Positions 36,229-49,489 of a stretch of DNA of 64,000 bases are shown in pieces. Numbering within the stretch: the stretch's first letter is position 1; every line of letters starts with the position of its first letter. The position numbers and the translations under genes are program-made. The notes beneath the pieces were generated by a model that saw nothing but the letters and a program-made list of their open reading frames with translations, ran no database searches and was not told the origin of the DNA. Source of the DNA: Homarus americanus (taxonomy: Eukaryota; Arthropoda; Malacostraca; Decapoda; Nephropidae); NCBI RefSeq assembly GCF_018991925.1, contig NW_024744357.1:4482707-4546706 (forward strand). Reading direction: 5' to 3'.

Positions 36229-39200
36229 TAGGAGATATAACTCCTATAACACTAGTAACGACAATTAATCTTACTAAAGTCCCTGACCTCCGTAAAATAT
36301 CATGAGTGAAGGTGGAACAACTTACCCCCACCCAATAGAGCTAAGACTACGCTCCCTTCCTTTAAATAATCTTTTAAAAAAATATCTGTCTAAGTATTAA
36401 TATTTTTGTAACATTTACTTTATACTCTTATTTTTAATGTACAGCTATAACAATTATATCATAAATTGTCACGTAGACAGAAATTACCATTGTAATAATT
36501 ATACATAATCCTGACTCTCTTTTTGTTTCACCTTAATACTACCCATGCTGTATTGCTTCCCTCCCTTATGATATTAATGTATATCAACTCCACTGTAAAA
36601 TATGTATTACTTATAATAGAAATGTAAAAAATTAAAATACAAAAATGAAAAAGTTATAATCGTGGTAACATACTCGAATGCACTTACTACCACCATGTTA
36701 CGAGTCCTACTGCAAATTATACTAGAGAGCTCAGCGTATCAATTGGCTCAGCCATGTCAATATTGTTATTACTATCCACTCTGTATCAGTATTTTTCTGG
36801 CTACATAAACTGTTTCAATTCAATATCAATATCAAAGTGAGCAGGACTCTGAATGAGGGAAAATGAAGGGTTAAAACACACAAAAAAACACCAAACAAAC
36901 CTTTGAAAGCCGTAACTAACCTTTTGAATCTATAACCTAATTCAAAAAAAAATCTTACATTATATAAGTGATAGACGCGGAAAAACTGAATCGGTAAACC
37001 TGGTTTAGTACACAACCAGTCATGTTAACGTTTGGTGGACGTGATCAACACAGCACCAATATTGACGGATTTTAAGTGTGCTATTCAGATTTTCACTTTT
37101 TTTATATTCGAATCTCTTTCACGTGAATTCCACATGATTTGCTTTGATCAATCAGAAGGCAGTTCAAATCTACTGGGAGATTACGCATGTGCAAACATTT
37201 TACCTACATGTATTCAGGCCTCTCTCATAACCTAAATGCCGATAACAAGAAAGAAAAAATCAACAAATTCACTTCTTCCTCCGCCATTGGTTAAATACGG
37301 TAAACTTTTTAGTAAAATTATCGTTATCGGTCATCCACCTATTATTTCAACCTAACCTTACCGATAAAACTCGGTCACAGCACAGCTTCTCAAATTCAAC
37401 CTACCTAATATTCGCTGATGACTTTAAAGTAATCTATTTCCTGTTATAGTTATGACAAAATGTATCGTTACCTCAGAAAGTTTACGTCGTTATACGCTAT
37501 TACTTTCAATTGGTTATATTTATTTGTAATAAAATCCGTATACTCACCTACGATGGTCTGTTAATTACAGTCACGCCTGCTAAATAGTTCCACACTTATA
37601 GTAATGTAAAGTATCGGTATTTTTAACTTCAAACACTTATTAGTTTTCAAAGGAAAGTGTCTGTTTAGATCACTGGTGTTGATCGTCGCTGTAGAGTAGC
37701 ACTATTTCTTGTTTAAACACCTTTGTCATCCTTCTACGGTATATATTTCCACACGGAAGTTTGTCCATGGCATACTCCTGCAAACTCTAAGCAAAAATGA
37801 CCGAGAAACCCGTATTAAGGTGAATTTAAGTGAAATTATTGTATACCGCTGTGATTCATGAGGAGCTGTCAACCACTCACTACAGTGTTCTCAGATAAAA
37901 TTTTCCCAACCAGTCAAACAGCCAAATTCCTGCCAAATTAAGTCTAAAATCCCTCCCAATTCCCGCCAAGTTAGTAATACTTTATATTATTAACGTTCAC
38001 GATATCAATTTAAAAGTATTGTGCATTTTATATACAATTCATGTATCATTTACGGTTCTAAATTGCTGTTCAGTTTTATATATACGAGTTTTATTTCATC
38101 TACGTTGCAAATGTTTATCAATTATTCATGATACTTAAAAAGAAAATACTGTAATTGAAAACTAGTATAAAACTGTACTGGAATACACACGTTGCACTTG
38201 TGTTTGAGAGACAGGGAGTAGCCAACTTAACGTTAAAGAGACCAGGGGGTGGAATAGCAATTGGGAAAAAACAGGAAACTATTTACAAGTCTAGATAAAA
38301 TAACAGCACACGGCCACGCTCTTCAAAGCCGGCTGCCGAGAGGCTAGTGAGTATAATACGACAGTTGGGTAGAGACTAAACCTTATAGCCTAGTCATCTG
38401 AACCATCAAATATACACAGGGATGTGAAAATATTTTGAAAACAAGTTCATAAAGCTCGGGGGTTCAATTTCTTTTTAAATATTAGTGATTTTTTTTATCT
38501 TTTAATAGATAGCTCAATTTAATACCAGCCACAAAAACACCAAACACACCACTTTCAAATTTTTCCACCAAACTTGGAAAAAAAAAGCAAAATTTGATGG
38601 TAAATTGACATATCTGGGAACACTGTCAGACACAAAACAGGTACTTATTTACCGTGATGAAACACTATATCATCTGAAATTTTTATTATTTTTGATATAT
38701 AGTAAATTAAATGAAAAGAAATGTAAACAAATATATTAAAGAAAGAAACCAGATATCTTATACCTTTTGTAGGAACTAATATTCAATATCTCATCGAAAA
38801 GTGAAGGAGACAAGCCAGTCACCCTTAGTATGCATAACACGATAGGTGATTTAAATATTTTTCTGCCGAACTATTGAAACATACTTTTATAACCTGTACT
38901 TAATAATGATGGCGTTAATTTTGCATCCTGACGGAGCCATAAGTAACAATCTGAAATAATGGACAAGTATTTTAAAAGCATTTCTTATACATATCGAAGT
39001 GCAGTGATGGGAATGTTCATTTTGTATGTCTAAATTACAATAATAAATTCTCATGATAATTCCATATGTATCTTGTCCTGATTTATTATGTATGAAACGT
39101 TATCTTGGTTATGTGTAGCATATAAATTGTTTTTTTAAGGCGCGTAAATATAAATTGGGATACAGTATTACAGTAGAGGAATTAAAGAAAGAAAAATGGC

Positions 39201-39459
39201 TAGCTGGAGCATATGACAAAATTCACACACTTGTCTCAAAACGCCAAATTTTAGTGAACTTGTGGTGTGGTGTAGTGTGGTGGTGGTGTGGTGTAGTGTG
39301 CCGAGGTCTGATTGATCACGTAATATGGTGTCTTCAATTACTCTAAAGGTGAGTGATTGTTCTGATAGAATACAATATTTGCAGTGTCTTAGAGTAGGCT
39401 CTGGGGAGATGTAGGTGGGTAAGTACCGGAAGTTAGCAAATTACGTCCTGCTGGAAGAA
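36229..39459. other. Long AT-rich stretch, lowest repeat density
   Basis: About 3.2 kb without microsatellites. Weak exon-like items only: ATG at 37797 with eight codons to a donor-like GTGAAT (37820); a GC-rich island 38307-38346 ending at GTGAGT; and an open stretch at about 39140-39250 (GYSITVEELKKEKWLAGAYD), with an AAG-GTGAGT donor at 39345. None has enough support to call as a gene. Confidence 0.5.
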
Positions 39460-39805
39460 CTTATTATTATTATTATTATTATATACTAACTGAGGTATTC
39501 GCCATCGTCCAAGTTATTAATGAAACCAAATATTTCATCAATTATCACACAAAATAATAAAGTGCCCATGAATCATCTTTTTTATCCATTATTCAGTTTA
39601 TTCAGCCAATTATACGAGGGAGGGGGGAGGGGGCATTGGCGATGGAAATAGGTCATATATATGCAAGGGAGCTGTGTATTGACGCGGCGACTCATTTACG
39701 GTAATTTCCAGTGGTGGTCAAGGGAGGCAGTGACTTGAAACTGAGGTGTGAGATAGCCACTTGCTGTTGACGTTGGTATACATACATACATACATACATA
39801 CATAC
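39460..39805. other. Unique DNA with small microsatellites
   Basis: (ATT)n at 39461-39482 and (CATA)n at 39779-39805. Otherwise unique. Confidence 0.7.
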
Positions 39806-40127
39806 CATGGTAGGTGTTAGTAGTATGAATACATCAAGCATACACCATGGTAGGTGTTAGTAGTATGAATACACCAGAAATACACCATGGTAGGAAGTGT
39901 TAGTGTTATGAATACACCAGACATACATCATAATAGGTGTTATATAGTATATCATGGTATGTGTTATATAGTGTAAGTATATCATGGTAGGTGTTATATA
40001 GTGTAGCTATATCATGGCAGGTGTCATATAGTATATCATGGTAGGTGTTATATAGTATATCATGGTAGGTGTTATATAGTATATCATGGTAGGTGTTATA
40101 TAGTATATCATGGTAGGTGTTATACAT
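39806..40127. repeat. 22-bp and related minisatellite
   Basis: Starts with longer ACACCATGGTAGGTGTTAGT units and passes to 22-bp TATCATGGTAGGTGTTATAT units, seven or more copies. Unrelated to the CCCTTTGA 22-mer. Confidence 0.9.
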
Positions 40128-40329
40128 GAGCTACACCCTTGCTATGCCCCGCTACACACACAACCTGTAACCTGTTGAGGATTAATGAAACAACTTCAAA
40201 CAAGTACGCCAGTGAGCTCATGTGGTGTGGGTCAGGTGTTAGGTCAGACACGACGAGGATTAACTTGCCGCCGATACAAAGGGAAGGATTAACGTCTCAG
40301 TAGCTGCAAAACCATGCAGTCTCGGGTCA

Positions 40330-41915
40330 ACATAAGAACATAAGAATGGAGAAACTGCAGCGGGCCTATTGGCCCATACTGGGCAGTCCGTTTACACCCA
40401 ACCCCTATTGCTCATATGAGCATCCAACCTATGTTTGAAGCAATTCAGGTATTCGAGTTAATGATGATATTGGTAACTTGTTCCATTCATCCACTACTCT
40501 GTTTCCAAACCAGTGTTTACCTATTTCACGCCTAAATCTAAATTTGTCTAATTTAAAACCATTGTTACGAGTTCGCTCCTGGTTGGATAGTTTGAGTACC
40601 TTTGTAACGTCCTTTGTTTAGCCCTGCCTTCCACTTATACACCTCTATCAGGTCGCCCTCGCTCTACGTCTCTCAAGAGTGCAAATTAAGATGCTAACCT
40701 GTCTCTATACTCAAGGTTCCTAATGCCAGGGATTAGTCTTGTCATTCTCCTCTGAATTCTTTCCAAGGATTCTATATCCATTCTGTAATACGGTGACCAG
40801 AACTGAACTGCGTAATCAGGTGTGGTCTCACGAGACAAGATACAGTTTTAGGATGACCTCGCTAGTCTTGTAACTAACACTCCTTTGTATGAACCCAAGT
40901 ACTTTATTAGCCTTGTTATGAGCAAAAACACATTGTTTACTTGGCTTAAGGTTCCTACTTATCATTACTCCTAAATCTCTCTCTCGATCGGTTCTCTATG
41001 GCATCGTTGTTCATCTGGTATCTGGTTTCCCTGTTTACATCTCCTATACTGAGTACTTTACATTTGTCGACGTTGAATTTCATCTGCCATTTTCCAGACC
41101 ATTCGAAAAATTTGTTTAGATCTTCCTGTAGTTTTGCGAGTCCTCGTCAGATTTGATAACATGTCCTATTTTAGTGTCATCAGCAAATTTACTTATGTTG
41201 TTGTCAATGCCGATATCTATGTCGTTTATGTATATAATAAATAATAATGGTCCAAGTACTGAGCCGGGGAACTCCACTTGTGACGTTGCTCAATGGGACT
41301 TAGTGCCGTTAATGCTCACTCACTGTTTCTGTCCTGTAACCACGCCTAATCCATTTAAGGATGTCACCTTTGATGCCATGAGCTTCTACCTTTCTAATTA
41401 GTCTTTCGTGGGGAACTCTGTCAGGCTTTGCTAAAGTCGAGATATACCACATCATAATTGTGCCCCTCGTCCACCGATTCAACTGTGAAAAGAATGTTAA
41501 TAGATTAGTTAGGCAAGAACGTCCGCTTGTGAAGCCATGCTGGGAATCATTGATCAATCGGTGCTTCTCAGGTGATTTCAAATAGAGTTTGAAATGATTG
41601 CTTCAATTTGCCTACTATTGATGTTAGACTGATTGGGCGGTAGGGGATAGTGATCTATCCCCTTCTTGAAAATCGGTATTACATTCGCTATCCTCCAGCA
41701 TTCTGGTACTACACCTGAATGACATGTTAAACAACTTTGCTAAGGGCATACTAAGCTCTTCCTTACATTCCTTTAATACTCTGGCAAATATCTCATCGGG
41801 ACCAGGTGAATTATTAGGCTTTAGTTTGTCTATTTGCTTACTAACATCGTTACTAGTCACTACTATCTCACTTAATTTGTTTTCTTCACTATCTCTGAAT
41901 AGAGTCGGGTCATAT
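40330..41915 (-). mobile_element. LINE copy C (minus), same family as copy A
   Basis: About 1.6 kb homologous to copy A on the opposite strand and reaching further 5'. The 3' end on the minus strand has the same tail (CAGTATGGGCCAATAGG, TTCTTATGTTCTTATGTT) at 40330-40385. The 5' limit is near 41915, with no endonuclease domain. It appears older than copy A because it has more indels. Confidence 0.9.
40395..41915 (-). pseudogene. Reverse transcriptase of LINE copy C, multiple frameshifts
   Basis: On the minus strand the N-terminal part reads NDVSKQIDKLKPNNSPGPDE then IFARVLKECKEELSMPLAKL (41624-41860), the usual region before the LINE polymerase fingers. Next come INDSQHGFTSGRSCLTNLLTF and VPHERLIRKVEAHG (41309-41581), then a frame change. 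The SGVPQG segment near 41265-41285 is damaged and the FADD segment lies near 41185. Numerous single-base losses break the frame; non-functional. Confidence 0.85.
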
Positions 41916-42205
41916 CAGTTCATGTACAGCCGACCAATCCACCAGTTACAAGCAATTCACTTCAGTTCTGCACAAGTCTCCATCGTGACAAGACGAGGGA
42001 GGCTAGACGACTTTATGTTCTCTTGTGTTTTCGTCAGTTATTTACTTCGTTGGAAGACATAATACTATAAGGTAAATATTAAAGTATTGGTTAAAAAATA
42101 TTGATGTGACTTTTGCTCGGTACTGAGATTAAATATTAAGATTTTGTTTCACAGCATTGCGATTTTATACTAAGACACTATCCTCACTGGGGTACAGACA
42201 AAAGC
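41916..42205. other. Unique sequence before the gap
   Basis: No gene supported. Confidence 0.5.
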
Positions 42206-42305
42206 NNNNNNNNNNNNNNNNNNNNNNNNNNNNNNNNNNNNNNNNNNNNNNNNNNNNNNNNNNNNNNNNNNNNNNNNNNNNNNNNNNNNNNNNNNNNNNN
42301 NNNNN
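42206..42305. other. Assembly gap (100 N)
   Basis: Exactly 100 undetermined bases, the conventional size for a gap of unknown length. It abuts the 22-bp array, which probably caused the assembly break. Confidence 1.
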
Positions 42306-45160
42306 AATGTCATAGATGTGGTTAAAATGTGTCCTGGAAGTGGTTAAAATGTGTCTAGGTGTGGTTAAAATGTGTCCTGGATGTGGTTAAAATGTCATAG
42401 ATGTGGTTAAAATGTGTCCTGGGTGTGGTTAAAATGTGTCCTGGGTGTGGTTAAAATGTGTCCTGGATGTGGTTAAAATGTCATAGATGTGGTTAAAATG
42501 TGTCCTGGGTGTGATTAAAATGTGTCTGGATGTGGTTAAAATGTCATAGATGTGGTTAAATGTGTCCTGGGTGTGGTTAAAATGTGTGCTGGATGTGGTT
42601 AAATTGTGTCCTGGATGTGGTTAAAGTGTGTCCTGGTGTGGTTAAAATGTGTCCTGGATGTGGTTAATATGTGTCCTGGATGTGGTTAAAATGTCATAGA
42701 TGTGGTTAAATGTGTCCTGGGTGTGATTAAAATGTGTCCTGGATGTGGTTAAATGTCTAAGATGTGGTTAAAATGTGTCCTGGGTGTGGTTAAAATGTGT
42801 CCTGGAAGTGGTTAAAATGTGTCCTGGTGTGGTTAAATGTATCCTGGATGTGGTTAAATGTGTCCTGGATGTGGTTAAATGTGTCCTGGAAATTGGTTTA
42901 AAATGTGTCCTGGATGTGGTTAGGGTGTGTGTCCTGGTGTGGTCAAAATGTGTCCTGGATGTGGTTAAAATGTCATCGATGTGGTTAAATGTGTCCTGGA
43001 AGTGGTTAAAATGTGTCCTGGATGTGGTTAAAATGTGTCCTGGGTGTGGTTAAAATGTGTCCTGGATGTGGTTAAAATGTGTCCTGGAAGTGGTTAAATG
43101 TGTCCTGGATGTGGTTACGGTGTGTCTGGGTGTGGTCAAAATGTGTCCTGGATGTGGTTAAAATGTCATAGATGTGGTTAAAATGTGTCTGGGTGTGGTT
43201 AAAATGTATCCTGGATGTTATTAAAATGTGTCCTGGATGTGGTTAAAATGTGTCCTGGATGTGGTTAAATTGTGTCCTGGATGTGATTAAAATGTGTCCT
43301 GGATGTAGTTAAAAGGTGTCTTGAAGTGGTTAAATGTGTCCTGGATGTGGTTAAATGTGTGCTGGATGTGGTTAAAATGTGTCCTGGAAGTGGTTAAATG
43401 TGTCTGGATGTGGTTAAAATGTGTCCTGGATGTGGTTAAATGTGTCCTGGATGTAGGTAATGTGTCCTGGAAGTGGTTAAATGTTCCTGGATGTGGTTAA
43501 AATGTCATAGATGTGGTTAAAATGTGTCCTGATGTGGTTAAAATGTCCTGGATGTAGGTAATTGTGTCCTGGATGTGGTTAAAATGTGTCCTGGATGTGG
43601 TTAAAATGTGTCTGGATGTAGGTAAATTGTGTCCTGGAAGTGGTTATGTGTCCTGGATGTGGTTAAAATGTCATAGATGTGATTAAAATGTGTCCTGGAT
43701 GTGATTAAAATGTGTCCTGGATGTGGTTAAAATGTGTCATAGATGTGATTAAAATGTGTCTGGATGTGGTTAAATTGTGTCCTGGATGTGATTAAAATGT
43801 GTCCTGGATGTAGTTAAAATGTGTTCTGGAAGTGGTTAAATGTGTCCTGGATGTGGTTAAATGTGTCCTGGATGTGGTTAAAATGTGTCCTGGAAGTGGT
43901 TAAATGTGTCCTGGATGTGGTTAAAATGTGTCCTGGATGTGGTTAAAATGTGTCCGGATGTAGGTAAATTGTGTCCTGGATGTGGTTAAAATGTCATAGA
44001 TGTGGTTAAAATGTGTCCTGGGTGTGGTTAAAATGTGTCCTGGGTGTGGTTAAAATGTATCCTGATGTGGTTAAAATGTGTCTGGATGTGGTTAAAATGT
44101 GTCCTGGATGTGATTAAAGTGTGTTCCTGGACGTGGTTAAAATGTGTCCTGGATGTAGTTAAAATGTGTCCTGGGTGGTTAAAATGTGTCCTGGGTGTGG
44201 TTAAATGTATCCTGATGTGGTTAAAATGTGTCCTGGGTGTGGGTTAAATTGTGTCCTGGATGTGGTTAAATGTGTCTGGATGTGATTAAAATGTCCCTGG
44301 ACGTGGTTAAAATGTGTGTGCTGGATGTAGGTAAAAGTTGTCCTGGTGTGGTTAAAATATCATAGATATGGTTAAAATGTGTCTGGATGTGGTTAAAATG
44401 TGTCCTGGATGTGGTTAAAATGTGTCCTGGAAGTGGTTAAAATGTGTCCTGGGTGTGGTTAAAATGTATCCTGGATGTGGTTAAAATGTCATAGATGTGG
44501 TTAAAATGTGTCCTGGGTGTGGTTAAAATGTGTCCTGGGTGTGGTTAAAATGTGTCTGGGTGTGGTTAAAATGTATCCTGGATGTGGTTAAAATGTGTCC
44601 TGGATGTGGTTAAAATGTCATAGATGTGGTTAAAATGTGTCCTGGATGTGGTTAAAATGTCATAGATGTGGTTAAAATGTGTCTGGATGTGGTTAAAATG
44701 TCATAGATGTGGTTAAAATGTGTCCTGGATGTGGTTAAAATGTCATAGATGTGGTTAAAATGTGTCCTGGATGTGGTTAAAATGTCATAGATGTGGTTAA
44801 AATGTGTCTGGTGTGGTTAAAATGTGTCCTGGGTGTGGTTAAAATGTGTCCTGGATGTGGTTAAAATGTGTGTCTGGATGTAGGTAAATTGTGTCCTGGA
44901 TGTGGTTAAATGTGTCTGGATGTGGTTAAATGTATCCTGGGTGTGGTTAAGTGTCATAGATGTGGTTAAAATGTGTCCTGGATGTGATTAAGGTGTGTCC
45001 TGGGTGTGGTTAAAATGTGTCCTGGATGTGGTTAAATGTGTCCTGGGTGTGGTTAAAATGTCATAGATGTGGTTAAATGTGTCTTGATGTGGTTAAATTG
45101 TGTCCTGGATGTGGTTAAAATGTGTCCTGGATGTGGTTAAATTGTGTCCTGGATGTGTTA
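42306..45160. repeat. 22-bp minisatellite with a 20-bp variant, 2.85 kb
   Basis: About 130 copies. Main unit: ATGTGTCCTGGATGTGGTTA plus AA. A second type has CATAGATGTGGTTAAAATGT, where TGTCCTGG is replaced by CATAG. The types are interspersed, often alternating (44590-44800). The true length is unknown because the array borders the gap. Confidence 0.97.
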
Positions 45161-45346
45161 GTTTATAAAGAATCACTTTTGACAGGTGTGAGAGATTGAT
45201 CAGGTGTGTAGTCATTACTGCAGTTTCACAGGTTAATTAATATAATTTTTAATAATTAATATTTTGTGTTGGAATTATTATTATATTATTTCATGGTTTC
45301 AATTCAGCAACTGTATAATTAAATGATTTTTTGAGTTTTGGGAGTT
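45161..45346. other. Unique AT-rich spacer
   Basis: No feature seen. Confidence 0.5.
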
Positions 45347-45592
45347 AAACCATCGTCTTCAAGGGTTAAACATCATCCTAAAGGTTAAACCATCATCCTC
45401 AAGGGGTTAAGCCATCATCCTCAAAGAGGTTTAAGCCATCATCCTCAAAGGTTTAAATCATCATCTTCAATGGTTAAACCATCATCCTCAAGGGTTAAAT
45501 CATCCTCCTCAAAGGTTAAACCATCATCCTCAAAGGGTTAAATCATCCTCCTCAAAGGGTTAAACCATCATCCTCAAAGGGTTAAACAATTA
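45347..45592 (-). repeat. 22-bp CCCTTTGA minisatellite, locus 2 of 5
   Basis: About eleven degenerate units of TCAAAGGGTTAAACCATCAT, the reverse complement of the motif at position 1. Confidence 0.92.
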
Positions 45593-45763
45593 AAGTAAAA
45601 TTGTAAAATATTCAGAGCATGAAAATAGGTTCCAAAACATCGGAAATATTCAGCTACAGCTTACTGAGTCTTAGAACTTGAGTGTACAAGAAGGCAATAT
45701 GGTCCTGGGCACTGTACCCGACCATCTTTATTTCTCAACTGTAAAGATAGGTACCTTACATCC

Positions 45764-45821
<58 letters not shown>

Positions 45822-46246
45822 ACCTTCAGCAGAGGAGGCTAGAGTTGTATCACACACAATAAACTATATTATTTATTAAGGAAAATATCTCTGAAACACA
45901 CACACTAACCAGACAAGTAATCCATTTGCCTTATTCTCTCGAGTTTTGATTCTGTATAAAGTGTTTGACCTCAGCTGCTATCCAAAACTTTTACAATATT
46001 GAGTTGACTTGATGAAAACTCCTTGTTTGTGTAAAGACTCTATACAAGTAAAGAATTAAGGCATCATTCTCTGCGAGGGAACTTTTTTAGCCAACGTTCT
46101 ATCGTCTGTCCGTCTTTACTTTATATAGGTAAGTTACCTTAAGTCCACTATACACGAGTAAACCTTTCATTATTACCTGATTCTTTGTCTTATATCGCTG
46201 CTGTCTGCCAGTTTCCTTAGTTGTTGTCCCTTTGAGTCCTGGAGGG
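45593..46246. other. Unique DNA with one (GT)n
   Basis: (GT)n at about 45766-45818. No gene supported. Confidence 0.6.
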
Positions 46247-46374
46247 TTAAATCATCGTCCTCAAAGGGTTAAGCGCCGTCCTCAAAGGTTAAATCATCAT
46301 CATCAAGGGTTAAGTGTCGTTCTCAAGGGTTAAATCATCATCCATAAAGGGTTAAGCAGTGTCCTCAAAGGTCT
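46247..46374 (-). repeat. 22-bp CCCTTTGA minisatellite, locus 3 of 5
   Basis: About six units (TCCTCAAAGGGTTAAGC, CATCAAGGGTTAAG), same orientation as locus 2. Confidence 0.9.
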
Positions 46375-46759
46375 CATTTCACTATATACGTTCAAACTCT
46401 CTTAGTCCCTCATGGAAACTACAGTTTTATCCTTTATACACAAAAAAATTATATATATATTTCATCCGACTAATTCACTTAATTAAGGACAACTTAAGAA
46501 ATATTACAAAATGTACTTTTTCTTCTTTTATTTACAATTTATTTTTTGTATCCCCAATTTAAAGCTCTAGGTGCGTTGTTCCTGGTCTGGGCGGTGTGTG
46601 GCAGGTAGTTATTAAGTTAGGCATCTGGCCCACCTAAGCACAAGTGTTGGCCCAGGTTCCAAATACCTACTTCAAGGAGGAAGACGGAAAAAGGAGGAGT
46701 CAAGGCTGAAGAACAAATGGGAAGTGATTCTAGTGCCTCACTCTCTACTGGTTTTATAT

Positions 46760-46825
<66 letters not shown>

Positions 46826-47424
46826 TGTGTATGAGTTTTCTTCTCAATAACAACTTTAAATCGCCAGAGATCAGAAAAAATAATAAAAATTTCTTATAGA
46901 TTAAAATCGTTGGTGCCATACGCTGCGTCTAAAGAGGTTAGTTAGTGTGTGCGAACGGCTCCTTACCTGCCTGGTCTTGATATGTCTAGCAGCTCCCCAG
47001 ATATGAGCCACAACAGACTATATGTCACCCAGGGCCTGAAAGCACGTTTAGCAAATGAATATTAAGGCTGAAATATTTGTTGAAAAGGGACGTTGGATTG
47101 TATTATGTGTTTATATACAGTATACATATGCATACCTGTATCCTGGTGCTATTAGATATACATAATTAACATACCTGCTTAAGTCATGATTAACGCTCGC
47201 TGACAGAGGAAGTTACTTTAATTCGAGTTTGATTAGTAATTAATTAACACACCTACCTGACGAATCTCTAGTAACTAAGGAAGTTCTCACGTGAAGTTAG
47301 AGGTCACCAGAGGTCACCAGAGGTCACCAGGACACGAATGGGGAAACCTTAACCTATTAAGAATATACTCGTCTCTATTCAGGGTTAAATATTGACTTTT
47401 TTCATAAGACTTTCAGGACATGTT
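46375..47424. other. Unique DNA with (GT)n
   Basis: (GT)n at 46763-46825 and an AGAGGTCACC triplication at 47299-47330. No gene supported. Confidence 0.6.
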
Positions 47425-47577
47425 GTGCTAGGTTAGGTTGACTTAGCTCAGGTTAAGTTAGGTTAGGTTGGGTAGGTTTAGGTTAGGTTAGGTTAGGTTA
47501 GGTTAGGTTGGGTAGGTTTAGGTTAGGTTTGGTTGGGTTAGGTTAGGTTAGGTTAGGGTTAGGTTAGGTTAGGTTGG
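47425..47577 (+). repeat. Interstitial TTAGG array
   Basis: GGTTA pentamers with GGTTGGG and GGTTTAGG variants, about 150 bp. Confidence 0.92.
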
Positions 47578-47717
47578 GATCATTTCGCTAACTGGGCAAA
47601 ATATCTGTCAGTTCATGTTGAAGCTGAGTTAGTGAAGGTTAGAAGCATCTGTTGCAGCGTCAGTGTTTAATTCTTATCTTATATAATTGTGACACTAAAG
47701 ACCTTCCTTGATTGCAG

Positions 47718-47753
47718 AGACGACCTGAGGCACAGTTCATCATATACCAGAGC
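47718..47753 (+). CDS. Candidate 36-nt micro-exon
   Basis: A clear acceptor (CCTTCCTTGATTGCAG ending 47717) and a consensus donor (GTGAGT from 47754) bracket exactly 36 nt, which read RRPEAQFIIYQS in phase 0. Acceptor pyrimidine content and donor are the best-matched pair I found in the window. It could be a real micro-exon of a gene with large introns, or chance. No partner exons located. Confidence 0.38.
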
Positions 47754-48446
47754 GTGAGTGGCATTTATATATAGTGAGTCCACAGGTATCTTTATGTATC
47801 TGATTTATATTAAGTGTTTGTTAGTGTATATGTGTATCTGTGTCTTGAACGTGCATTTGTGTCTCGTGTGTATTAATTTTGTTTATCGACTATCTGCGTA
47901 AAGTAAGAAGAACATTTTGACCTTAAACCTCACCAAATTTGACCTCTGTCGTCCATTAGTACTCACACACAAACACGCATTATCTCGCTGTCAAAAATAT
48001 GCCTGTGTATGTTGTTGAACAAACTGTCAGTCTGGTCGTGTAAATTTGATCCCCGCCTCAGCACAAACACGAGCTATAGAACAACATTTTGGTATCGGGT
48101 CAACTCTTGGGATCTCTGTTATTACACCAACTGGTCAAAAACATTCTCCGTTATTCTATTTTTTTAAGGGGGAAGCGGGTAAGGGGGCGATAACTCTATA
48201 TTTATTTTTTTATCATTATTGTCCGTATTATTGAAAATAAAAACAAACAAATCAGTTCGGTTCATTTGTGTTATTTGCTATACTTTCTGTTTGCACGTCT
48301 ACGCCTTTCTGATCCAATCTTGGGTGAAATTTCCCAGAGTTGTTGACCGGCTTAAAGCTAGGCACTGTACCCTGTTTGGCCAGTACCCGAACAATGTCAG
48401 GTCATATAGGTCTGTGTGTGGTGCTCAATTTACGTGACATGATACA
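47754..48446. other. Unique AT-rich DNA
   Basis: No supported gene; a short open frame at 48046-48234 has no supporting signal. Confidence 0.5.
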
Positions 48447-48797
48447 GGTGTGTGGTCTACCTGTGTGGGCTACCTGTGTGGACTACCTGTGGGCAACTGT
48501 GGAGGCTACCTGTGTGGGCTGTGTGGACTACCTGTGTGGGCTACCTGTGTGGGCTACCTGTGTGGTCTACCTGTGTGGTCTACCTGTGTGGGCTACCTGT
48601 GTGGGCTACCTGTGTGGGCTACCTGTGTGGTCTACCTGTGTGGGCCTGCCTGTGGGCTACCTGTGTGGGCTACCTGTGTGGGCTACCTGTGTGGGCTACC
48701 TGTGGAGCTACCTGTGTGACCTGTGTGGTCTACCTGTGTGGGCTACCTGTGTGGGCTACCTGTGTGGGCTACCTGTGTGGGCTACCTGTGTGGGCTA
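48447..48797. repeat. 13-bp minisatellite
   Basis: About 26 copies of GGCTACCTGTGTG with GGTCTACC variants. All three phases are open (C/G/L/P/V/Y-rich), an artefact of composition. Confidence 0.95.
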
Positions 48798-48841
48798 CCG
48801 AGTACATTATGAAACAGATCAATGTTTTAACGCTTTTAGGT

Positions 48842-49198
48842 CTGAAGGGTTAAATCATCATACTCAAAGGGTTAAATCATCATACTCAAAGGGTTAAATC
48901 ATCATACTCAAAGGGTTAAATCATCATACTCAAAGGGTTAAATCATCATACTCAAAGGGTTAAATCACCATACTCAAAGGGTTAAATCATCATACTCAAA
49001 GGGTTAAATCATCATACTCAAAGGTTAAATCATCATACTCAAGGGTTAAATCACCACTCAAAGGTTAAATCATCATACTCAAAGGTTTAAATCATCATCA
49101 TCAAAGGTTAATCATCATACTCAAAGGTTAAATCATCATACTCAAAGGGTTAAATCATCATCATCAAAGGGTTAAATCATCATCATCAAGGTTAAATG
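48842..49198 (-). repeat. 22-bp CCCTTTGA minisatellite, locus 4 of 5
   Basis: About 16 units of TACTCAAAGGGTTAAATCAT. The left half is perfect; the right half loses single bases. The most uniform of the five loci. Confidence 0.95.
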
Positions 49199-49489
49199 AC
49201 CACGGCTACCAACATACCTTACCTAAAAGATGTGTCAATACATTTTAAGCTCATTGTGGAATATTGTTTTTATCGACACTGCCTTTAAAGGACGTAAAGC
49301 TTATACGACCCACCATCGCAGTATCAATTAATTATCTATATGTTTTCCTCGGCTATCCGTCTCCCTTCCCATCACTCTATCGTTCTATGCCATTCTAAAT
49401 CAATAACATGTCCTTCATCAGCTGGGATCGTTCATGCAGTGAGTCAGCTGCCAGCACACAGCTCTCGGCCACACGCCTAAGTCACCATC
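49199..49489. other. Unique sequence
   Basis: Nothing supported. Confidence 0.4.

Noticed and set aside
41153..41401. 82-codon plus-strand ORF
   Set aside because: Antisense to LINE copy C; it mirrors the antisense frame of copy A.
48340..48897. 185-codon C/G/L/V/Y-rich frame
   Set aside because: Produced by the 13-bp array; all three phases are open, and its end runs into the 22-bp array.
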